In this document: positions 1 to 12,000 of the stretch, piece after piece
How positions within the stretch are numbered: the stretch's first letter is position 1
Layout of the letters: every line of letters begins with the position of its first letter
DNA from: Hevea brasiliensis
Taxonomy: Eukaryota > Streptophyta > Magnoliopsida > Malpighiales > Euphorbiaceae
NCBI RefSeq assembly: GCF_030052815.1
Contig: NC_079505.1
Location: 79,182,351-79,246,350 of the forward strand
Length of the DNA: 64,000 nucleotides
Reading direction: 5' to 3'
The notes under the pieces: generated by a model
Told to the model about the DNA's origin: nothing
Database searches by the model: none
What the model saw: only the letters and a program-made list of their open reading frames with translations
Program-made: the position numbers and the translations under genes

Positions 1-970
1 AATAGAAAAAGTATGCCAAATAAAGAATGACGGCTAATATCCAAAAGCTAGAAACAACATCATGAAGACTAGTAAAATTTTCCTGGAAACGGTCAAAAGA
101 TGCCAACAGAGATTGAGGGAAAACAAGAAGGGTTGAAATAATAAATATAAAAAAGATTAGGGCAATCAATATTAAAGGCTTGATTAAACTATAACATTAA
201 TTATTATAAATGATGTTAGTTTACAGATACATTGCAAGGGTATGATCCAATTTTACATGATGCTGTATCATCCAATGGCCAATGCTAATGGATGTCTTGT
301 AAGTGACGGGATTTCTCTATTGCGTTTGCATACAATGTCCCAGTTGATGGCATCCCGTTTAGAGTCTTTATTTTCTGTTTTCACTGTTTGTCCTGATTTT
401 GTTCAATTCTTGCCTTCTGTATGATATTTTCCCTGAGAATAAACAATGGCTTCTGTAGTTGAAAGTCGTTCTTGTACTCTAGAAAATAAAATCTCCATAA
501 TTCTTCTTTTGCAAACAATTAGCTGCATGTTGAATTGTATTTAAATACTTTTGCAATTTTTTAACTTTTTCTTCACTCTGAACTTTACATTCCCGTCGCA
601 AGTAAAACTTACCAATCATAATTGGAGGTGTTTGTAGAAGAAAAGATATCAAATTTTTTTGCCTATTGTTTTATGAAAATTGAAGTAAAAGCAGGTGAAG
701 TTTGTCTTGAATTAGTTATCTTGCTCGTGTTCCTTTACTCTAAACGAGTTTTGCCTTTGGTTTACTAAACCTTCCACTCTAACATATCCCACCTTCAGGC
801 CGGCATAATGAATCCAACTTTTCATAAATGGCAAGAAGATAGGTTTGGCTACTCAAAATTGATTACATAACTCCCTATTTAACACTTACCAAGATAACAC
901 TACAGTTGAGACGTGTTTATAGTAATTTTAGCTACACTTAACAGCAGCAACAATTCGTTGTAATTATTTT
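1..970. other. 3' flank of the U-box gene, no gene seen
   Basis: This stretch lies downstream of the stop codon of the minus-strand U-box gene. It presumably holds that gene's 3' UTR and intergenic DNA. It is AT-rich. The only open frame of any length (242-424, +, 60 codons) has no recognisable domain and no splice context. I see no RNA gene or repeat here. Confidence 0.5.
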
Positions 971-3900
971 CTACAAGGTATAGTTGGAAGTAGGAATACT
1001 GGGTACCTTGTTTAAAATCCTCAAGATATTCTCAGCCATCTGCCTTGTATTACCATTCCCATGATGAAATGCACTGATTAGAGTCGCAAGCAACAATTTA
1101 TCCTGTGATATGTCTGAAGCAGACTTATCCCGACCTTTCATCAAGAATATCTCAATAAACTGAAAGGATTTTTGCCACAAACCTTCTTCACTGTGATCTT
1201 TCACAACATTCAAAATATGTCGCACAGCATTCGCTTCAGTTAACATGCTAACACTCTTTTCCACATCCACTTTATCATCTAATAAAGTGCATATAGCTGA
1301 TAATGCAGCCTCAACAACCACAGCATTTTCATTATCCAAACATGCTAATAGCGTTTCCACCGCCTTTGCGTCAACCAAACAGAACGTGTTTTGAGAGGAA
1401 CAAGCCCCTCTATGGACTGGACAGACAGGTGCTTTCATCTTGTTTGAAGAACCGAGAGAAAGGAATATAGGCAAGGCTTGCTTCCAGGACTTGGATTTCT
1501 TTATTTGTGGTGGTTTTGATAAAGTAATTGATTCTGCTGAGAGATTTTCCAAACCAATTGCTGACAATCTCTGAACTTCATCACTTGATGTTTTCAGTAG
1601 CAACTCTGTAAATAACAATGTGAAGTTGTAGTTTCTTGCTAGAGACAAGATTGCAGGTTCATAAAGTGTTGTCGTGAATCTGACTAGAATGGCCACTAGA
1701 CCTTCTAAGTAAGCACTTGCATACCTGCTCGCTCTTGTTCCAGTTATCTGAATTTGGTTAATTGTTTGTAGGATTGTAGGGACAGTATTCTTTCTGAGAA
1801 GAGCCAGATTGAGTGTTACATTCTGGTGGGGTAGTTTAGCCAGAAACTTTGCCGAAACTGCCTGTCTTTCTGTGATTGGAGTTGTATGGCCGAGGAGCAA
1901 GTTCTCAGGCTGACCCTTTGTCGTGCATAGTCTCTCAACAAGTGTGTGCCCCATGTGAGGTGAGAGTTCAATGAGTAGCTTGACTGCTGCAACTCCAAGC
2001 TCTTCATGAGGGTTATTGATGAACTCAATCAAAGTGTAGCTTGCTTCAGTCTCTTTGACCATAGGGACAATAATGCTGATAGAATTGGGGTCCTTAATCA
2101 GGGATAAAAGAATTCTTATGAGGTTGATATTGAGTTCGTCAGTAGTTGAGTTCTTGAGCATGCGGATGATGTTGTACAAAACATAGTCTGAAGTTAGTTT
2201 GTGTCCATCAGTGTTTACTTGGAGATTCTGAAACTCAATCCCAGTCTCAAAGATATTTGCAAGAATTGCAGCAGCTTCATTTTTTGAATTCATGTTTTCA
2301 TCAGAAATTCTTCGAGTGAACATCTCTTCAGCCATGATCTGTATGATTCCTGATTTGGCTAATATTTTGGCATTTGGAGAATAAGCAGAAATTTGTGCTA
2401 GAGCTTTAAATGCTGCACTTCTGCTCAAAGTGTTTCCCATATGAACCATTTGTGTGAGAGTTGGAGAAGCCCTCTCAGCAACACAGGTTTTACTGTCATT
2501 TCCAAGAGTAATTTCCCCAAGGTAGCTTGCCATTTCCATCTGTATCTCCTCACAACCTATTTATAGGTTGGATTTCAAACAAAATTACTGTGATTAGAGA
2601 GCACATGAGTTGTTATATAACTTGCTACTTGTCATTAACTATTACAATGACTAGCATACATACTACCATTTTTATTTCCTAAAAAATTGCTATTATCTTT
2701 GGACAACTTTTGGACAACTTTTGGAGGTTACCTGCAGCAAGATGATTTAGAAGGGGTTCCAAGAGTCCATTTTCTGCCATGTGCTTGATATTTTCCTGAG
2801 CTTTCTCTAGATTCCTTAAGGTTTCATCAGCCTTTTCTGCAGAGAAGGCATCAACAGACCGATTGTATTTAATTCTGATGAGCATCAGAATCCCCCCAGG
2901 AACCGATCCAATTTTTTTACATAATGATTCAGACCTTGATAGCTCATGTAATAACAGCAATGCTGCTTGCCTTATGGGCTGGTGACCGCTTGACAACATC
3001 TTGATTACCGTTGAAATATCCACCATTTTAGCAATCATTTCCCGTAGAAAACAAAACAAACCATGTTGCCATGGATTTCAAATTCTTGTTCTGGATAACA
3101 GTATATTCTCTTGTGCAGATAAATATTGAAATATGCAGGTAGGATAAAGCTTATTATGTGAATTATCAAGAGGTTTTAGGAGTTTCTCTAAATATTTGCT
3201 TGTTATACATTTCAGAGTTTGTAGCTAATGTTTGAACAATTATGCTGTTTTAGTTTGCAGTTGAGTTCCTTAGGGGCAGATGCACAGTAATATCAAAGCT
3301 TCAAGCAAAAGACTGTAGTTTACTCTATATTGACTGGTAGGTTGCAAAATAGATGAACCTGACTATAATTGTAGCCCTTTATGCTTTTGTGCATCCAAGT
3401 GACTTAGCACTTGCATTCATATAGGATAGTTTCCATAAACTTTCAAAGTAAAAAAGAAGTTAAAAGTGTTGAACCTTGCCATCATCATCATCCTCTGCTA
3501 ATTGCTGTAATAATTCCAGCACTGCACATCTAACATCTCTGTCTTTGTACTCCAGAAACTTAACAAGCAATGGCAGTATTCCAGCATTACAGACTTGAAC
3601 CTTGTTATACTGCTTCCTTGCACAGATTCCTTGTAAATCTCTAATTGCTTCAAATACCATACTTGCTGAACTAGCTAGAGACAAAGCTGCACAGGCAACT
3701 TTGATTTTGGCTTCATCATTTCTTTCTTTCCACTCCTCTATCATGGTCTTAAAAGCAATATTGGGTCTTAAAACTGTCCTCAACAGCTTCTGCCCTGTGA
3801 TTGGGCAGAAAATTTCCTCTGAGTTTTCAAATTCCTCAAACCACTTTACAATCTCATTTCTTTCATAGGTCACCCCACTTTCTATGATCACTGGATCATC

Positions 3901-4632
3901 CATGATCTGCTTTGTTAAAGGACAATAGAAATTCTCATAGACAGTTTCTACATACTCTACTATTTGTGGCAATGTTGATGAGGACCTGCTTCTGTAATCT
4001 AGTATACTTTGGCTGCCAAGGCTTTTGTTCTTTAGAAATTCAATCAAGTATGGCACATTCAAGACCTGAGAAGTATCTGTGGAAACTTCAATATTGATGG
4101 GGTACAAGTCTGATTCTGTTTGTACTGTTTCTTCATGATCGTTTTGTTCCTCTTCAGAGAAAGACTTTTTTTGTTCCAGCTCTTTGGTCTGCAACTCTTG
4201 ACTTTGGCCGACTTCAAATTGTGCATGTTGCATTTCATTTGAAAGAGAACGGACTGCTACTTCTGCATATTTTTTATTCTGAAATGTTGATGAAGGTATC
4301 AAACTCAAGCATTGCCCCATGCGATTTATCAGCCTCTCCAGTTGTTGTATTGTGCTTTTTGGCATTTTGTCAGAATCAGACTTCGAGCTATAGGCTTTTT
4401 GGCATTTGTTTATGAGATCCTTGGCCACATTAATGGAACTGGATAGGGATTGTAGGATGTCCATTGCATTTTCTGGGGTATTCTCACTTGTCTGCAACTC
4501 CATTACGGATGATGAAGCTCGGTAAAAGTAGCATCCAATTTCAGCAAAAGTTTCTTGCACTACTTCTATGCATGCTACAGATTTTGTTATCTGTGAAATT
4601 GATGTCAGCAAGGATTCAGCAACACTAGCCAT
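971..4632 (-). CDS. U-box domain E3 ubiquitin ligase with ARM repeats (PUB42/43/44-like)
   Basis: Three coding exons: 4632-3475, 3041-2732 and 2556-971, about 1,017 aa. An acceptor at 4653 shows that a 5' UTR intron precedes the ATG. The N-terminal ~240 residues are helical, as in plant PUB proteins. The U-box follows at roughly residues 270-345 (FYCPLTKQIMDDPVI...FCPITGQKL) and recruits a ubiquitin-charged E2. Armadillo-type repeats fill exons 2 and 3. Exon 2 joins exon 3 at a normal border (gcag/gtaacc ... atag/gttgtg), and the joined frame reads through residues typical of the family. Exon 1 ends at a normal donor (aag/gttcaa). The matching start of exon 2, fixed by frame and similarity at 3041, is preceded by CGG instead of AG. 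Either the acceptor is mutated and the allele is impaired, or there is a base error. The family includes regulators of senescence and immunity; the role here is inferred from similarity only. Confidence 0.85.
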
Positions 4633-6196
4633 TGAAGTCTGATCTTCGTTGAGCTGAAGAAAGAATAAGAAGATTAATGGGCCTCTCAGATATGACACAT
4701 TTAGTTTGATCATGCTCATACAACATTGATAAAAAAACTTATATTTGCAATGATTCTGTTCTTTGGCATGCAAACAAAACTAAGCTCAGTTTGCAGACGG
4801 TCAGCTTACAAGGTTAGTTGTAATTAATTGTTCAGAAGTAACATGTAATTTGTGATTTGCAGATGGTCAACTCACTGCCAATTCTCTGATTTCTGGATAT
4901 CTATAATTTCTCATGCAACTAGGGCAGCATATGCTTCTGCACCTAATTGAACAGAATTCATCAAACATCACTAGCCTATAACTCCAAGGTCAACAATTGT
5001 ACGTGCTTCTGAAAGAAGTTTAACTGGTGCTTGATTAGCATCTTTTAATTTAAGATTATGAATGAATTTGGCAGCTGGCTACTAAACTACACCGGGAGTT
5101 ACTGCAATTGTAGACAAAAAATGCTTGCAAAGAGACCTTGGTTTAAAAGAATCATCTACACAACCTCTAATTCTGTAAGTTATAAAGAGAGACGGAGAGA
5201 GAGAGAGAGAAAACACGGAGAAGCTCGTACCGACATCTGCCTGGAGCTGCTACTGCTGCCTTTCTGGTATATTCACTCTTCTGCAAAATTTGGAGAAGTA
5301 ACTTATTCTGGTCGGATAAGAATTTGATGGTATTTGCATAGTTTTTATGTTTGAATCAGTCACAGATATCTATTAAGTAGTGGAGCCGAAAGTGATTTGG
5401 CAACCTATAAATTTAAATCAGTCACAGATATCTTTATGTTTGAATCAGTGACAGATATCTAATAAGGTTGCTTTCTGATTTTTCTGATATTTCACAATCC
5501 AAAACCTTAAATTTGCATTAATGACACATGCATCTTCTTTTGATGTGAACAACCAACCAGTAAGAATAAAATCTTGCAAGAACATAGTCCTCCTGACCAA
5601 AAAAGCTTACTAAAAGTCATATCCAACTCAACTAAAACTAGTTAGCGTGTATCATGTATTCAACTGCCAGAAGTAGCGTGTATCATGTATTCAACTGCCA
5701 GAAGTCAATACACAATTCTGAAAGAAAAGAGTTGAACAACCATGTTTTGGGATATTGAAACCAATTCAATGGGCCCAACTTGGTCTTCAATGCGTCTGGA
5801 TAAACCAATTAAGTTTAAGCAAACCAATTTTGATTTAGGATAGAGTTGATTTGATTTTAAACCGGATTATGATTAGTCTAAGCGGATATGGATATCTTCG
5901 TTTTAATTTTTTTTTTTATAATTGTAACATATATTTTTTAAATTATCATAAAAAAATATATATTCTGCATTAAAATTTAAATATTATCCAATTTTAATTA
6001 CAAAAGTAAATATATATTATAAATGAATTTTTAAACTACAATTATATTTTTTTTATTTATATAATTTAATATTATAATGCAAAAATATATATTTTTTATA
6101 CTGAAATAGATGTCAAAGTAGAAATCGAAGCAGGAATAGGGTAAATTATAAATTAATTTTTTGAAGTACGTCAAAAAAACTATTGGTTAATTCTTT
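4633..6196. other. Leader and upstream region of the U-box gene
   Basis: This stretch holds the 5' UTR intron and probable promoter of the minus-strand U-box gene. A (GA)n run lies at about 5188-5210. Near 5350-5460 the motif CAGTCACAGATATCT (third copy CAGTGACAGATATCT) occurs three times. An exact 31-bp tandem duplication follows at 5644-5705. From about 5880 the sequence becomes very AT-rich up to the gypsy insertion. I could not identify the transcription start. Confidence 0.45.
5644..5705. repeat. Exact 31-bp tandem duplication
   Basis: Two identical 31-bp copies (5644-5674 and 5675-5705), each starting AGCGTGTATCATG. The exactness implies a recent duplication. It lies about 1 kb upstream of the U-box ATG. 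Confidence 0.9.
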
Positions 6197-8881
6197 TGTA
6201 ATACCTCTAATTTTTAAATTTATTATTTCATGGGTAATTATTTATATTTTGTTTTATTTAAATTTTGAGAAATTATTTGAAATTTTTCAGATTTTAGAAA
6301 TTAGATTCGATTTTCCAAAAACATAAAATTTTGATGATTTTTAAAAAATTAATTTAAAGACCACGTGGCAAAACTAAAAATATATTTGGACTCTACGAAT
6401 TTTTCTGAGTTTTCTTCGAAATTTTTGGGCTTCGTTTTCGGTCCCAAGACAGAGTAAAAGTTTAAATTTTTGTGTCCTGAATCGGACCAACCGAATCGAA
6501 CTGAACCGGATCGGACCGGTCCAATTGGACCAGCCCTCTTCCTCTTTTTCTTTCCTCTTCGCGCGTCCCCGACGTCTCCTCTCTCTCTTCCGTTTTCTCT
6601 CTCCTTCCTCCGCCCCTCGCCGGCTCGCCGCCACCCAGCCCTCCCTCACACTCTGGCGCACCTCCCCCGCCTCTCTCCTACTGCCGGCAAGCCTCCAGGC
6701 CGCAGAAAACGTCGTGCGAAGCCCACCCAGACCGCGCGCGCTATTTCACCTTATTGACCAAAATTCGGTTGATCCGGCCACCAATTGGATCGGGTCTTGT
6801 GCCAAAACCCATTTACACCTCGAGAGCTTTCCATAGACACCAAGAACATCAAAATCCATCGAGCGGTTTGTCCAATTTTTGCTTGGCAAGTTTTAGTCCA
6901 TTTCGACTATTGGGCTAAATTTCTCGCAAACCGTAAACCCCATGAGAAAATCGAGAGTACCGGAGTGCTAAACTCGTCGAGAGCTTCGCGACAATACCAA
7001 TTTCAAAATTTTCCGACACCATTTTTTGGTGGGTCCCGCGAAACTTCGTCGTGTTTTTTCGAGTACTAAATGAGCTTAAAAAATTCTATAAAAATTATGT
7101 ACTAACTCCCGTGTTGTGGGCTTCGTGTAGGTACCTTCAATTCACGGAAATTCAACGATTGTCCTGGTCTGTAAATTTTAGATCGAGCAGACAGGCCATC
7201 GAAAAAGTCTCAGAATTGGGTCGAGATTTTGGCTACCCCACCATTGTCAGACGTCCCGAACACGTTCTCGGGGTCAGAATCAGCATAGGTAAACCTGAAC
7301 CTTACTTTTTCTTAATTATTTAGTGCTTGAATTCGATTAAAAATCTATAAAATATTCGTGGTAGCTTAGAAAATTATAATTCATCTTGCATTAGCTTAGT
7401 AATATTGTTAAAGACCGCGAGGCAAAGTTTTAGAATTTTTAAAGCTCATATGAGTAGTTTTTGTAAAAGGGGTTAATTATCAGGACTAAATTATAATTTT
7501 TCATATTGTAATTGTTGATTGTTTGGATGGGTCCAAGAGGGGCCATGTGATGTGATTGAGATGTGGATGTATGATTTGTGGATATAGAAGTGTATTTTGA
7601 ACCCTTTTGTAGGTTGGGTAGGTCCTAGATATAGGGGAGACTCTGCCGATTTTTCGGCACGATCTAGGGTGTCTTTGGTCTTTTCTAAGCTTGTATCGAG
7701 TCAAATATATTAAATAATTGCTATGAAATTGTCAGGTGAGCTGAAACAGCTTTTCTCCTTCGCCCAGCCGTCGCAGTGACCTTGGTTTAAGTCTGTGAGT
7801 AAAATATTAATTTTAATTATAATTTCGATATTATTATATGTTCAAGCATGCCCATGCATCACTTATAAATATGTATCTATATAGTTAAATACTAGGCACA
7901 TTTTATATTGCATTCATAATTGATGAAGTGTCATGAATATTATTTGTGGTAATTTGGAGCAGTGTGCGTGTGTTGGTGTGCGTGTGGTATGGTATTGGAT
8001 ATGGACAAGACGGGTAGACATGGCTTGAGAGACACTCGCTGGAACCCCATCCTTTATGGATAAGTCGGGGTAGACACGGCTTAAGAGATACTCGTTGGGA
8101 CCCCGCACTTAGTTTATTAAGCGAAAGTCCAGCTTGAGAGACACTCGCTGGTAGAGGTTGGATTAAGAGAGCTGTATAGGGGATCAGCTCCCATATATGT
8201 ACTGTTTGTATAGTGTTGGGTGGGTGAGTGCTCCAAATTGCCTTTTTATTGCTATGACGTGGTTTTTATGAAAATTTATGATGATATTGCATTCCATGCC
8301 TTAGGATGCATTAGCTTTAGTTAGCTATAGAAATTGTGATTAAAATTAGTATTTTACTCTCTGAGTCGAATGCTCACTCCTGTTCATCTATTTTTTCAGA
8401 CTACAGGAGGATTATTTATTGTAGCTAACCTGCTCTTCTTCTTCGCAGGTCCATTAAGAGTATTTAATGTATTTTGTTCAATTGAGTTAAATTTTAGACT
8501 CCGCATGTGTTAGAAGTACTTATTTTTATTTTGAGCCTGTATTATAAAAGTTATGTTGGACCTATAAAATTATTAACTGTATGTATGACTGGATTGGATG
8601 AGGGAGCTGAACTCCCATTAGATTTTTGATATTATGAGCATGTGGAGGGTGAGCTGAGCTCCCCAATTTATTTTATATTGTGTTTACAGGTCGGGCGAGT
8701 CAAAAACTCCTTGTTGAATGGTCTATTTTATGGCCAGACTCTGTCTGGTTGAATTCTTGAAATTGGGTCCAAATGGGCCTTAGGATTGGGTTGAGGAATA
8801 GTTAGGCTTACTATGGGCCTCGGGGGCTTTAGGCTGGCTCAGGTCCTAGTGCCTGTCCGGCCCATAGACTGGGTCATGACA
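6197..8881 (+). repeat. 5' LTR of the gypsy element
   Basis: 2,685 bp, from TGTAATACC to ATGACA. It contains a GC- and pyrimidine-rich block (6480-6780) that is largely missing from the 3' copy. The motif GGCTTGAGAGACACTCGCTGG occurs in diverged copies near 8010-8150. Open frames in this block are chance frames in low-complexity sequence. Confidence 0.92.
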
Positions 8882-8885
8882 AATG

Positions 8886-8897
8886 TGATATCAGAGC
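8886..8897 (+). other. Primer binding site (initiator-Met tRNA)
   Basis: TGATATCAGAGC lies four bases after the 5' LTR end. The usual plant site is TGGTATCAGAGC, so one base has changed by a G-to-A transition. Confidence 0.8.
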
Positions 8898-9079
8898 TTA
8901 GGCACCAGATTCATAGGGAATATATGTCTAAAGTGTTGGGAAGAGTCTAATAGGAGTCACATGCGAAGAATAGGGTCCACATTCGTCCTTGCATTATCCT
9001 CTTTGCTTCTAGTTTCTGCTTTGTATAATTGTGTGTAAATATGAGTCTATAAAGCTACGTAACATGCCGTTTTGAATTT

Positions 9080-12000
9080 TTATGGGCTAATACTGCTGAA
9101 TTTCAGGAAAATAGGTAGAAGCAGGAGAGTTGCCACTGCACCAGAATGGGATGTGCCAGACAAGGTGTCGGCACAAGATGAGGCGCCTGCCTCGAGGAGG
9201 CAAGGTAGGAGGCCTAGAGCTGCTCAAGTAGAAGAGCAGCCGCCACTAGTTCAAGAATAGTCTTTTATGGCCCAGGGTCCCATGGACCCAATAGCAGCTA
9301 CCTTAGCCAGATTGTAGAGAACCATCGATATGATGGCATAGTATATGTTTCACCCTCCCCAATAGCAGTAGTCCATCGCACCAATAGGGGAAACTTACAA
9401 ACAAATAATTAATTTCAAGAAGTTGGTGCTTGGTACTTATGATGTGTCAAACGATGCCTATTGGTTTTTTGGTTCCTACAAACAGGCAAGGATAAAGTTA
9501 CAGTTGACTGCTAGGAGGCTTATAAAGTGTGTGTAGCATGTATTGGGGCCAGTGCCAAGATAGTAGATGACAGACTACGTACTACCTCATATTAAGGGAT
9601 TATCTTGGACCCAGTTTGTAGAACTGTTCATCAACAGGTTTGTGCCAGAAAGCTTCAGAGATCAAAAGCAGTGGGCCTTTGAGGCCTTAAGGCAGAATGG
9701 CAGATCTGTAGATGAATATGCTATAGAATTTCTAGAACTGAGTAGGTATGCCCTTACAACAGGGCTACAGAAAGTATGAAGGTAAAGAGGTTCCTAAAGA
9801 GGCTAGACAGGAGGTATGCAAATGTGGCCATGATGTCTGATCAGTCTTTTGATATGATAGTTGATCGAGCTCGATAGATTGAGATTAACTATACGGGAGA
9901 TGACAGTGGAAGAGCAAAGAAGAATAAAGCAGAAGGTTCTTCAGGTGTTCCCTACATGGGTACCACAGATAGCGGAGGCCAAAGTCACTACAGAGGTAGG
10001 GGTAGAAACAACAAGAAGGATGGTTTTAAACACAAATCTAGAGGATTCAAACCAGGGTATGGATCTAACAGTGGTCACAGTTCGGGTTACAGCAGTTCTG
10101 TGTCTGGTTCAGGATCCTACTTAGCACCTTACACATAGTGTGGAAGAGGACATTCAGGACCTTGTATGATGGGTTCAGGAGTATGTTTCCGGTGTGGCCA
10201 GCAAGGTCACTTTGCTAGAGAATGTCCAGTGTTCAGTGAGCCACAAATGGGGTCACAGGGTTCTGTTGTAAATGTTCATCGTCAATTGTATCCTGGTGCT
10301 TCCAACATAGCAGGCAATTAGTTCAGTGGCCAACAGGGTCGAGGAGAAGGAGGACGTGGATTTGGAGGTAGGTCAGGAGGTAGAAGTCAATTTCAGGGCT
10401 TTGCAATGTAGGGTAGGGTCAAGCTCGGGTTTTCACCTTGACCCACCAGGATGCTCAGGCTTCTAATACAGTTGTGGTAGGTATTCTTCTAGTCTGTTCC
10501 TATGAGGCTTGTGTTTTGATAGATCCAGGTGCTACGCACTCATTTGTCTCCCCTGTTTTTGCCATGAGATTGGGTAGGAACCCTACAACTTTAGAATGCC
10601 CCTTGTCTGTAGCTACCCCACTTAGTGATAACATAAATGTGGATATGGTTTTTCCGAGTAGCCCAGTAGTAGTAGATGGAAGGATCCTCTCAGCAGACTT
10701 GGTTCCTCTAACAGTAATGGATTTTGATGTGATTTTGGGAATGGATTGGCTAGCAACTCATTATGCCACTTTAGACTGCAGGAACAAAAAGGTGTATTTC
10801 CACATACCTGGTGTGGAAGAGTTTAGCTTCGATAGTGACAGGAGCGTGGCTCCATATAACTTGGTGTCAGCAATTAGTGCTAGAAAAATATTGAGGCGTG
10901 GATGTCAAGGGTATTTCGTATTGGTGAGAGATACATCTGTAGAAGGTGTTAACATAGAAAATGTTCCTATTGTCAGAGAATTTATGGATGTTTTCCCTGA
11001 GGAGCTTCCAGGGTTGCCACCAGGAAGGAAAATAGAGTTTTGCATTGATGTTGTGCCGGGTACAAACGCCCTATCAATGCCACCTTACAGGATGGCATCA
11101 GCAGAATTGAAAGAGCTAAAGGAGCAACTACAGGAGCTTTTGGACAAGGGTTTCATACTTCCGAGCACTTCACCTTGGGGCGCTCCTGTTCTATTTGTGA
11201 GAAAGAAAGATAGGTCCTTGAGGTTGTGTATTGATTATAGATAGTTGAACAAGGTGATTGTGAAGAACAAGTATCCACTTCCTCGGATCAATGAACTGTT
11301 TGATTAGCTCCAAAGAGCTAGATTCTTTTTCAAAATAGACCTACGATCAGGCTATCATCAGTTAAGAATTAGGAATGAGGATGTGTCTAAGACAGCATTC
11401 AGGACAAGATATGGTCATTATGAGTTCTTGGTAATATCTTTTAGACTCACTAATGCACCAGTGGCCTTTATAGACTTGATGAACAGGGTGTTCAGGCTAT
11501 TCCTGGACCGTTTTGTCATCATATTCATAGATGATATTTTGGTATACCTTTGGATCAAGGAAGAACACGTGTGGCATTTGAGGATGGTGTTGCAGACTTT
11601 GAGGGAGCACCAGCTGTATGCCAAATTTTCAAAATATGAATTTTGGCTAGAAGCATCTCATTCTTAGGACACGTGGTTTCTAGTGAAGGCATTCAAGTGG
11701 ATCCCAAGAAAATTGGGGCTGTAACTGATTGGCTTAGGCCTACAACAGTCACTGAGGTGAGAAGTTTTCTGAGCCTAGTTGGCTATTATAGACGCTTTGT
11801 ACAGGATTTCTCCAGGATATCAGCTCTCCTAACTAAGTTAACTCGGAAGAATGTTCCGTTCATTTGGACAGATGATTGTGACGAGAGCTTCCAGAAGCTT
11901 AAGGAATGTCTAACTACCGCCCCTGTGTTGTCATTACCGATGAGTGTTGAAGGATATACCGTGTACTGTGATGCCTCCAGAGTTGGCTTAGAGTGTGTTT

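Noticed and set aside
242..424. 60-codon plus-strand open frame
   Set aside because: No domain, no splice or start context, in the 3' flank of a minus-strand gene.
6374..6836. Overlapping open frames on both strands
   Set aside because: They lie in the GC-rich low-complexity block of the gypsy 5' LTR; composition, not coding, explains them.
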